Assembly: GCF_002794355.1 (NCBI RefSeq) | Contig: NZ_PGOI01000009.1 | Coordinates: 1-64,000, forward strand | Direction of reading: 5' to 3' | Source of the DNA: Pseudorhodobacter sp. MZDSW-24AT | GTDB taxonomy: Bacteria; Pseudomonadota; Alphaproteobacteria; Rhodobacterales; Rhodobacteraceae | Length of the DNA stretch: 64,000 nucleotides | Shown here: in pieces, positions 34,961 to 43,400 of the stretch | How positions within the stretch are numbered: the stretch's first letter is position 1 | Layout: every line of letters starts with the position of its first letter | Made by a program: the position numbers and the translations under genes | Notes under the pieces: generated by a model | Databases searched by the model: none | Told to the model about the DNA's origin: nothing | What the model saw: the letters and a program-made list of their open reading frames with translations, nothing else

Positions 34961-36087
34961 GCTTTCGTATATCTGTCGAGGGTTTCAAGTGCTTTGATCA
35001 CCTTGAACTCGACCTTTCGGGTCTGACACTTTTTACTGGGTTCAACGGCGCGGGAAAGTCCACCGCGATTCAGACCCTGCTTCTGGTGAGCCAGTCGCTT
35101 CGCATCGCGCCCAATGGCGACAGGATCGATCTGGACGGACCTTTGCTGCATCTCGGGACCGCACATGACGTTGCGAGATCAGCGAGCCAAGGACGCATCG
35201 CGATCGCTTTCGAAGAGGATGGCGTCCAAGCGATGTGGAGCCTGACGGCAGAGCGCAGGGTCCGCTACCTCAAGGTCGAGAAGGCACGGTTCTTTGCCGA
35301 TGGCGAAGCCCTCGAGACGATACGTGTCGCAGCGCCCATCGGCCATGCCGCATCGGCCTTGTGCGAGAAGGTCAGTGGATTGACGTTCCTCGGTGCTTCG
35401 CGGCTGTTCTCCAACACGGCCTGGCCGTCCCCGCCGATCACGACACCTTTTGGCGATGTCGGGAAATCGGGGGAGTTCGCGCCTTATTGGCACTTTCAGA
35501 TCGCGGATGAGGAAGTCCCCGAGGAGCGTCGGCATCCGGGCGAGGAACGCACAACCGTGCGTGGCCAGGTCGATGCCTATCTGTCGCAGCTTTTCCCCGG
35601 TGCGATGGCCAATACCGACCAATTAATCGGGTCAGATCTGATTAGGCTCGATCTCGCACTTAGATCCTCGGGATGGGTGAGGCCGGGAAACATCGGCTTC
35701 GGATTGACTTACGCCTTTCCCTTGATCGTCGCGATGCTGGCCGCCCGGCCTGGACAACTGGTGATCGTGGACAGTCCGGAAGCGCATCTTCACCCACGCG
35801 CCCAATCGGAATTGGGAAAGATCGTCGCACGGTTCGCGGCAGCGGGTGTACGCATGCTGGTCGAAACCCATAGCGATCATTTTCTTAATGGCGTCCGCCT
35901 TGCCATCCAGCAGAGGTCATTGGCTCCAAGCCAGGCAGCAGTATATTTCTTCCGCGGCGCTTCCCAACAGAACCATGGTGTTCAGAAGCTGAATATTGAT
36001 GATAGCGGCGAGATTGATCGCTGGCCGCCGGGCTTTTTCGATCAGGCAGAAAGCGACCTTGGCCAACTTCTCGGGCTGTTGGACTAG
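34957..36087 (+). CDS. ABC/SMC-like ATPase (AAA_15/DUF3696 type), second gene of a triad
   Basis: This 376-aa protein has FKCFDHLELDLSGLTLFTGF and NGAGKST (Walker A, about 29-35). A C-terminal lobe has RPGQLVIVDSPEAHLHPRAQ (Walker B) and MLVETHSDHFLNGVR (H-loop) with a DUF3696-like tail. It resembles OLD/Septu-type ATPases but lacks the Toprim nuclease domain. It probably senses or moves on DNA and gates its partners. Coupled by overlap to the DUF262 gene and directly abutting the third gene. Confidence 0.82.
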   Translation: MSFRISVEGFKCFDHLELDLSGLTLFTGFNGAGKSTAIQTLLLVSQSLRIAPNGDRIDLDGPLLHLGTAHDVARSASQGRIAIAFEEDGVQAMWSLTAERRVRYLKVEKARFFADGEALETIRVAAPIGHAASALCEKVSGLTFLGASRLFSNTAWPSPPITTPFGDVGKSGEFAPYWHFQIADEEVPEERRHPGEERTTVRGQVDAYLSQLFPGAMANTDQLIGSDLIRLDLALRSSGWVRPGNIGFGLTYAFPLIVAMLAARPGQLVIVDSPEAHLHPRAQSELGKIVARFAAAGVRMLVETHSDHFLNGVRLAIQQRSLAPSQAAVYFFRGASQQNHGVQKLNIDDSGEIDRWPPGFFDQAESDLGQLLGLLD

Positions 36088-37032
36088 ATGGATATCCACC
36101 TGAACGATCTGTCGCTTGGCGGCCAATTCGACACGCGCGAACAGGCAGTTGACGCGCTTCTTGGTATCTTCGCAAAGGCTCAGAAGCGAAGGTTCAGATT
36201 AGTGATCTCGCGGGGACTGCTTTCCAGACCTGCTGTCGGGACTATGTCGCTGAACAAAATAGTCGCAGCCGCGCGCCAGACGGAACGGGCGCTTCTCCTC
36301 AACTGGCTTGGAAAGAGCGGGCCGTTCTCCGATGATGAACCGATGGAAACGGTGGATGACGTTTGGTGGTTGGATGAGGATGATGTCACCGATCAGGGTT
36401 TGGGCGCTGCCGGGCGGAAGCTTCTCGTCGGCGAGGCCGCGTCTTCCTTCAGCCTGACCCACGGATCGTCTCCCCGGTTCGAGAGATCGCCTTTGGAGGT
36501 GCTGCAGGGCCTGCCTGGTGAGCCGCTTTGGATCGCCTCGGTGGTCAATCATTGGGATTTGGCTGGGCTGGAAGCTTTGGACAGCTCGATCGAAGTGGAA
36601 CCTGAGAACTGGGACAACTTCATTTCCGCCTGCATCAGCCGCTATCCCAACCTGATGATCGATGAGCAGAATTTCACCGCAGGGCTCAAGAAACACCCCT
36701 TCCATAGAAATGTCGTTCGTCGCGGGTTCGTGCTGCTCAAGGTGCTCGACGATCTCGCAGGAGGTATCGGCAGCGATGGCGCCCTGTCCGAACCTGCCCT
36801 GAGATTGCTCGAGGACTATTTCCAGGGTGGCAAGGCGTTGTTTTCCGACGAAGAGCCGCAGGACAAGCATGTGTTCAATTTCCGCGACAACAGCAACGGG
36901 GGCGATGTCTATTGCTCTTGGCACGGAAAAGTCAGAACTCCCCAATTTCGCCTACACTTTCAATGGCCGGTTCCCGCGGGGCAGAGCTACATTAAAGTGC
37001 TGTACTTTGGGGAGAAATTGACGAAGTGGTAG
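36088..37032 (+). CDS. Unrecognised protein, third gene of the DUF262/ATPase triad
   Basis: This 314-aa protein has no family I recognise. It opens MDIHLNDLSLGGQFDTREQA and contains an early basic segment KAQKRRFRLVISRGLLSRPA, a tryptophan-rich acidic stretch (VDDVWWLDEDDV) and a C-terminal region FRDNSNGGDVYCSWHGKV...LHFQWP rich in Asp, His and Trp. It starts immediately after the ATPase stop, with no spacer, so the three products are made together. It could be the effector. No membrane segment or clear nuclease motif is visible. Confidence 0.7.
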   Translation: MDIHLNDLSLGGQFDTREQAVDALLGIFAKAQKRRFRLVISRGLLSRPAVGTMSLNKIVAAARQTERALLLNWLGKSGPFSDDEPMETVDDVWWLDEDDVTDQGLGAAGRKLLVGEAASSFSLTHGSSPRFERSPLEVLQGLPGEPLWIASVVNHWDLAGLEALDSSIEVEPENWDNFISACISRYPNLMIDEQNFTAGLKKHPFHRNVVRRGFVLLKVLDDLAGGIGSDGALSEPALRLLEDYFQGGKALFSDEEPQDKHVFNFRDNSNGGDVYCSWHGKVRTPQFRLHFQWPVPAGQSYIKVLYFGEKLTKW

Positions 37033-37506
37033 GCGATGGGGAGTGTCGAGTGATGACTTCGATCGATGGGTGGCATCATACCTTGGGAAAGCACCAAGCG
37101 CTTGGTTCAGTCTGCTTCGCGGCCATCGTTGTCTGGACATTGCTGGGGCGTCGGCCGAGTGTCGGCTTTCGGGGATGCGGCCGCGCAGCACCGACGAGGC
37201 TCGACCGGCGGCTCGGGGCCGAGCACGTCGACGTCCAGGAGATCGACGGAAGGGGCGGAGAGCGGCCCTAAACAAATCCGGGAATGAGATTACTCTCTGT
37301 GCGAGAGCGGTCATTCGGTTTGAAAACCAGATTTCAACGCCTTGCCCGATGGGTAGCTGCACCAGATGCCACCATAGGAAGGTGTTTCAGGTTGTTTCCC
37401 AGCAGGTCGACCAATCGGGGACAACAGCACGTTGACACCGGTGTGTTTGCCTTACGCTGTGGCTCGACATGAATTGTGACTATCGCGTCGAGTGCCGACG
37501 CGCAGG
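37033..37506. other. Gene-free region after the triad
   Basis: There is an open frame on the plus strand (about 37043-37435), but it shifts from ordinary composition to Arg-rich low complexity, so I do not call it. It may be a decayed gene. No repeat or RNA gene is recognised. Confidence 0.35.
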
Positions 37507-38481
37507 TCATGCCGCGCGCATCTGCACTTCAATCGTGACATGGGACAGCTCTGACAAGCCTGCCAGGCGGCGGCGATATTCCCCGACGGCCTGCGGCTGT
37601 GTGCTGATGATCGAAACGATGGCACCGTGATGGCCGGGGCCAAGTTTCCAAACATGCAGATCGGTGATCTCGTCAGCTTCAGTCTCGATGGCTGAACGAA
37701 TCTCATCTGGAAGGTCTTCGTCCTTGGACAGGTAATCTACCAGCACTGCCCCACTGTCACGCAGCAAGCCCCAAGACCAGCGCAGAATTACAAGCGCGCC
37801 GACGATACCGATGACCGGGTCCAGCCAAGTCAAACCATAGCTGCGCCCTACCAAAAGCGCTGCGATAGCCATGACAGAGGTCAGCGCATCCGCAAGGACG
37901 TGCAGATAGGCCGCTTGCAGGTTGTTGTCCCGACCATAGGACGGACTGTGGCGGTGATGATCATTCTCATGGTCATCGTGCTCGTCGTGGCCATGATCAT
38001 GCGCATGGCCGTGATGATGGTGGTGATCGTCCTTGAGCAACCATGCGCTTAGAAGGTTCACGAGCAACCCGATCGCCGCGACAAGCATCGCCTCGTCAAA
38101 GCGGATTGCAACCGGACTGTAGAGTCGCATCAGGCTCTCCCAACCGATGAGAAGCGCGACAATGGCTAGAACGGTCGCACTGCCAAAGGCGGCCAGATCG
38201 CCCAATTTACCCGTTCCGAAGGTAAAACGCGGGTTGCGCGCGTGTTTGCGGGCATAGCGATAGGCAAGGGCCGTGATCACAAGGGCCGACGCGTGGGTGG
38301 ACATGTGCCACCCATCGGCCAGTAGGGCCATTGAACCGTAAATCGTCCCTGCGGCAATCTCGGCCACCATCATTGAGGCTGTCAGGGCAATGACCACCCA
38401 TGTGCGACGCTCGTTGCGCTCGTGATTCTTCCCAAGAAAGTTGTGATCATGCGGTGCGCCCGCGTTCGAAACGAGGGTCAT
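37507..38481 (-). CDS. dmeF: Cation diffusion facilitator, DmeF-type Co/Ni exporter
   Basis: This 324-aa CDF protein has about six membrane helices, metal-site residues in LLADGWHMSTHASALVI (HD-type site, here D/H) and LHVLADALTSV, and a long His/Asp-rich loop between helices IV and V (HHHHHGHAHDHGHDEHDDHE, about 168-187). It also has a C-terminal cytoplasmic domain. DmeF exports Co2+ and Ni2+. Start overlaps the end of the DmeR gene (ATGA), the known dmeRF arrangement. Confidence 0.86.
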   Translation of the reverse strand: MTLVSNAGAPHDHNFLGKNHERNERRTWVVIALTASMMVAEIAAGTIYGSMALLADGWHMSTHASALVITALAYRYARKHARNPRFTFGTGKLGDLAAFGSATVLAIVALLIGWESLMRLYSPVAIRFDEAMLVAAIGLLVNLLSAWLLKDDHHHHHGHAHDHGHDEHDDHENDHHRHSPSYGRDNNLQAAYLHVLADALTSVMAIAALLVGRSYGLTWLDPVIGIVGALVILRWSWGLLRDSGAVLVDYLSKDEDLPDEIRSAIETEADEITDLHVWKLGPGHHGAIVSIISTQPQAVGEYRRRLAGLSELSHVTIEVQMRAA

Positions 38482-38750
38482 TTCATGTGTCTCCGCATCA
38501 CTTCCATCAACTCCGTAGCGCCTGCCGCACGTTCCTTATCGGTTTCAGCCTCGACCACATGGCTGAGCAGGTGATCTTCCAGCAATTCAAGCATGAGACC
38601 ATTCGCCGCCCCGCGGACCGACGCCGCGAGGTTCAGGACTTCAGCGCAGGGCGCTTCGGCCTCAAGGGCGCGCTCAATCGCCTCCATTTGTCCCCTCAGG
38701 CGTCGGACGCGGGCGATCAGGGTCGATTTGTGATGTGATGTGTGGCTCAT
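38478..38750 (-). CDS. dmeR: RcnR/CsoR-family metal-responsive repressor, DmeR-type
   Basis: This 90-aa all-helical repressor has N-terminal SHTSHHK, Cys in APCAEVL (about 35) and LEDHLLSHV (His about 60 and 64). This is the H-C-H-H set of the Ni/Co sensor RcnR rather than the copper or formaldehyde sensors. It overlaps the exporter gene. A perfect G/C-tract palindrome lies 4 bp upstream of its start. Confidence 0.85.
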   Translation of the reverse strand: MSHTSHHKSTLIARVRRLRGQMEAIERALEAEAPCAEVLNLAASVRGAANGLMLELLEDHLLSHVVEAETDKERAAGATELMEVMRRHMK

Positions 38751-38753
38751 AGC

Positions 38754-38770
38754 ATAGGGTCCTACCCTAT
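38754..38770. promoter_or_regulatory. DmeR operator candidate
   Basis: ATAGGGT-CCT-ACCCTAT is a perfect 7-3-7 palindrome just upstream of the dmeR start, followed by AT-rich sequence. RcnR/DmeR sites are G/C tracts flanked by A/T repeats, which this matches. It should mediate metal-inducible, autoregulated expression of dmeRF. Confidence 0.65.
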
Positions 38771-39014
38771 ATTTAAGCGGGCCTCAACAGGAATTCAACA
38801 CTCTGTTGTTGTCCACACTCCAACATAACAGATGGGCAATTACCCCCTTTGCGACTAACTTGAGCGTCTGCTTCGGAGGAGTGAAGTTTCCGCTAATTCT
38901 TGTGTTTGAGCGGTTGATATGGGCCGAACACGTCGGCACCTCCCCAAAGGGCGGAAAGCGGAAGTTCACTGAAGTACGTGCAAATGACCGGTTAAGGGCA
39001 AATTTCTATATGGA

Positions 39015-40412
39015 TTAAACCTCGATCCAGAATCCTTCTTCCCGATCTTGAAATTCTGTGTAGCGGTATTGCCGTGTGCCTGATTTCACGCTGCACCATA
39101 CAGCGGTTTTAAGAGAGTTACGTTCGCAAAACGCCTCCACGCAATCGCGCTTCACAGTGGTCTTGTAGCCAACTAGACTATGGGCTCCACGAGGGCACGC
39201 GGGTTCCCAATCACTATACCAGTGCTCCCAGAAGGCGATAGGCGATCCACCAGCCTGCATTTCGATTCCGCTTTCAAGGCAGGCAATCTCCGATCGTGGC
39301 TGATTGGCGTGAGGCGAAGGTAGGTGTACATGCGGAACGAGGTCCACTAAGGCGCGCCCAACATCAAGCGTTATAGCATTGCCGCAAAGCCTTCTTGGCT
39401 TCAGCTTAAAACCGATATCTGGACTGGAATAGAAGCCGCCTTCGTAGCGAGCTGGATTAGCCAGATAAGACCATCGACAATCATCAGGCTTGTCTGGACT
39501 TGCTAAGGCAGCGGTGCTGCCCGTTACAACGTCAAATTCGAACACCGCATAGCCGGTTTCGCCCACCTCGACGGCGCGTAGAGCCGCGAGCATTTGACCC
39601 GGAGCGGCGCTTGAAGAAGCCGTGGCCCAAATGGCTGATGCAACCGACTTGGGGTCACGCTCGCCGAGCAGAATACCATCGGACCATCCGGGCCGGTCTA
39701 CTGGCGCAACCCCGGCGAGGCCGCGATTCAAGGTTAGGGCCGCACGCGAATGTTGCTCCGCTATCGAGTGAGGCAGCCCCCATTCGGAAGCGGCAAAGGA
39801 GAGCGTCCGCAGATATGCCGAAACGTAGCTCTCACGATCAGCGAAGTCGAACTGCCCGGTTATCTCACGGTTGCCCTGGAAGAAGTAGGAAGGGTTGCCC
39901 TGGCTCCGAAATTCCCCTGCTTGTAACCACTCCCACTCATGTTGCCATCGTTTACAGAAGGGCAGTCCCGATTGTTCCTCCAGATGGGAAAAGTGGGAAT
40001 GAAACATCTGCGGCACGCCATTGAAGGCCGAAAACGAACGGCGCACCGCCTCCGGCAACTCCGCTCTCTTTGGGGGAGCGTAAGCGTATCTGTATCGAGA
40101 AAGCCTATTGGCTTGGGCAAAGTTTGCCTTCATGAGCCAGTCAGATAGGTGTGACGCGGCATTCACAGAATTCCGCACCTCATTAAACGCAAAATAGGCA
40201 CCCAAGTTGAAAGCCTCGATGATATTGAGGCCAAGGGTCACTTCGCTTTCAAGCTTCTTCTGGCTGATCCACACCAGCAAGCGCTCGGCGGCATTGCGAT
40301 CACCACCCTTGATAAGCTCTGCTAGAGCTCTGGCAGCTTCCAGCCTAACGCGCGGCACAGGCCATAGAAGCCGAGTGAGCAAGATATCAATTGTATGCAC
40401 CGCTAAGCCCAT
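39015..40412 (-). CDS. Unrecognised 465-aa partner of the STAND protein
   Basis: The first ~90 residues (LTRLLWPVPRVRLEAARALA, ELIKGGDRNAAERLL) look like helical, HEAT-type repeats. They could be a continuation of the repeat array of the upstream protein. The rest (about 120-465) is a mixed alpha/beta region with many Trp/Tyr residues (CKRWQHEWEWLQAGEF, GGSPIAFWEHWYSDWEPACP). I recognise no family. Its start overlaps the stop of the 1450-aa gene by about 10 bp, so translation is coupled and the two proteins probably work together. Confidence 0.68.
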   Translation of the reverse strand: MGLAVHTIDILLTRLLWPVPRVRLEAARALAELIKGGDRNAAERLLVWISQKKLESEVTLGLNIIEAFNLGAYFAFNEVRNSVNAASHLSDWLMKANFAQANRLSRYRYAYAPPKRAELPEAVRRSFSAFNGVPQMFHSHFSHLEEQSGLPFCKRWQHEWEWLQAGEFRSQGNPSYFFQGNREITGQFDFADRESYVSAYLRTLSFAASEWGLPHSIAEQHSRAALTLNRGLAGVAPVDRPGWSDGILLGERDPKSVASAIWATASSSAAPGQMLAALRAVEVGETGYAVFEFDVVTGSTAALASPDKPDDCRWSYLANPARYEGGFYSSPDIGFKLKPRRLCGNAITLDVGRALVDLVPHVHLPSPHANQPRSEIACLESGIEMQAGGSPIAFWEHWYSDWEPACPRGAHSLVGYKTTVKRDCVEAFCERNSLKTAVWCSVKSGTRQYRYTEFQDREEGFWIEV

Positions 40413-43400
40413 GAAGGTTTGTCCAGTGGCTGCTGCGCAATCTCCGCCATGAAAGTGTCGACCAGCGCTTTGGTATGGGCTTTGGCGAGTTCAAGTTCGC
40501 CAACCTGGATGAGGAAATAGATAAGCCGCGTGAAGCCGATTACCAATCCGTTTCTACTTTCTCGAAGGTTGAGCGCGGGTTTGCTGGTCTCGCGGACGAA
40601 GTCTTTCCAACGCGCCCTGTGGTCGCGAGCGACAAGCTCGAGCCGAGCTTCCGCCTCGTCCTTGCTTGTGAGATACCTTTGCCAGCCATAGCGTGCGATG
40701 TGGGCCCGCACCAACCACTTGAATGCTTCGCTGCGACCGTGAAGCTTCGCCGCAATTTCAGCCGCGGTATCAAGGCCGCTTTCGACCTCTAAATGAAGTA
40801 GTGGTTCGGACAGCCCAGACTCCAAATCGGTCAGCGCCGCCACACCCCGTCCCTTAGCATCCCAATAATTAAGCCATTCAGTGACGGTCGATCTAGAAAT
40901 ATCGAAAAGACTTAGACGTCTACGCTGAGAAATCAGCTCCGAAAGCTTTCCCGGAGGAAAATCGCCGGGTTTAGGAGCTTCCGCACTTTCCTTTTCCGAA
41001 TTCTGATGGCTCTCGGTGGCGTATCGATCTGCCTTGCGAGCGTGTTTGACGTTTGGCCCTATTTTACGGCGGAGAGTCGTCGCTATGTCCAACGCTAGGT
41101 TAGATTTCTCTACGGCGATCCGTTCGTTAGGCATGATGAAGGTGGAAAAAAGTGCAGCGCCTTCTACGCTCTGGGCCAAAGGGAGAGAGGGAAGCTCCTT
41201 GTACAAATCTTCGGCATAACGCCAGTCCTCAGCCCTGATTAGATCGTTCAGCATGGGCGCGATACGTTCAGGAAAATGCCTTGCTACAGCAGTGTAATAT
41301 TCGCTGCGGATGTGGTTTGTTCCGTCGCCGTCGGTGTAGTCGGTGATGCGGTGAAACGCGCCAGCTAGAGCCAAGAGGGTTTGCTTGGCTTCCTGATCCC
41401 CTGCTTCGATCATCATTTCCAACGCTGTAAGAACATCGTCGGCGAAGGCATCCTTCCGCCAGCCATACCCAAACAAACAATCGACAGCTTGTCTCAGAGC
41501 CTGAGCTGCGAGCTGAGGTTTGTTGTGGTCGTACGCGGTAAGAGCCAGCTTGCCGAACAAGGAAGCTCGCTCGTTGAACTCGGTCACGGTTCGAGCAAGT
41601 TCGTCCATGTAAGTCGCAATGAACGTCTCTGCGCTAGCCGGATCATGCAATGATATCCGGCGTGTTGTAAGCTTTTCCAGCCAAAGTTCATTGAGCCAGA
41701 AGGCTGATGTACGCGCCTCAGAAAAAGCTGCATTGTCGATTTGATACGCCGCATCAAGCCCTCGACCTATGAGGCAAAGATCAAAGGCAGCGTCGATAAG
41801 CGCAAGGCGCACGGCAATGAAACGGCTTTGAGCGTCATACCCACGCTCGTAGCAAGGTTGCCCATCGTACCAACTTAATACGTCACCGAGAGATGGCCAA
41901 CGCTTCGTGTTGGCCCAGTGTGCAGCAATGCGTTGCGCGAGTTTTTCAAACGCACGTACTGCACCCGCGAGCCAGCTCTCCGATGCATGATCCGGGATAT
42001 TTACCCAGCTTTTTGTTGGCTTTCCCGCAAGAGCAGCCGCAAGTGCAGACATGAAATTATTGTAGACGATCCCTCGAATATCCGTCTGGTGGCGATCTGC
42101 CGGGCCGTCAGCGCCTGCGAAAAGCGTGGACAGATTTTTGCCTGAGTTACTGCCTTTGACTGTGTCACCCTTGGCGACGCCCAAACAGCGAATGGCTGGA
42201 TGCTTTTCAGCTTTCAATGGAGTTTGACTGGCGGGCGACAGGCCTTCGAGACACAGGCAGGCAAATAGTTCGCGGTCGAACTCGACACCCGTGAAGCTCT
42301 TGCCCGCTTGGAAGACGGAAGCCACCTTCCCCATAAGGCGCGCACTTTGAGCAAAAGCGGCAGCGATTGGATCCGGCTGGGCAGACCGCCGTGCGAAGCG
42401 AAGCACGTGGGCGACCGCGCTCGTTTTGCTTGCAGCAACGACTGAGACTACAGCCCGAGCAAGTTCGCCTTGCTGGTCATTGCTGATATACTCGTGCTGA
42501 CGGTTCTGGGTGATGCGTCCGTTAAGTTCCTCAACAGCTAGGCCGACAAGCGCATCTCGCTGACTTTTGTTGGTCATCTGCACGAGCGCCGGGATCAGCG
42601 AAGGAGGCAAGTTACTTAGGTCAGCACGAAGGACGGCCGGGACAAAAATGTCGCCACTTAAAGCGGCCGCAACATACCAAACCCGGGCCAGTTCATCGTG
42701 CTGCAGTTCATCAGCATTTATCGCACGAATCTTCAAAAGTCGGTGACGCGCGGCGCTTGCCAAATCGAATACTTCGAAAGCGGCCTGTTCGGCATGATTC
42801 AATACATTGATCAAGCGGTTGATTGGATATCCCGCAGTGACGAAGGACAACGCCCAGTCACGGGAAGGTCCCTCGATTAGGTTCTGTGCGTTTCCGCGTG
42901 TTGCCTGAGTGATCCATAGCCACGCCTCTCGCCAGTAGGGAGGCGCTTCTGTTTCTAGCCATGACAAAGTCGGTGCGCTGTTGGCCATGAAAGTTGAATG
43001 GTGACTGGGATCATCTCGAAGAAAGGCGAACAAGCTACCGTGAAATGGGCGCACTTCCATCTCTCGAAAGTCGAGGAGATGACAGATCTCCGCCAGTCCC
43101 AAGATGCTCTGATCGTCCACGCCGAAGCAGTTGTTGAGAGCAAACGGCGGCGGACTGAAGTCGAGACCAGCTAGGACGTGCAAAATTGCCTTCCCGCGTG
43201 GAGAAAGCTGCAACATAAACCCTGCGTAATAATCCCGGATGTCTCCACTGGGGCAGGCCGGCTGCGCGCGAACCAGGTCTGGCGTCACTTCATTGCCAAC
43301 ACGGGCAACGGCCTCGAATGAGTAAATCAGATGCAGAGGCAGGCCATTGGATATGCAGAAGAAAGCATCAGAAACCGCTGCAAGCGCCTTCGCGTTCGAT

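Noticed and set aside
37043-37435. 130-aa plus-strand frame after the DUF262 triad
   Set aside because: It begins plausibly but becomes Arg-rich low complexity, and overlapping frames are equally open. It could be a decayed gene, but that is not supported enough to call.
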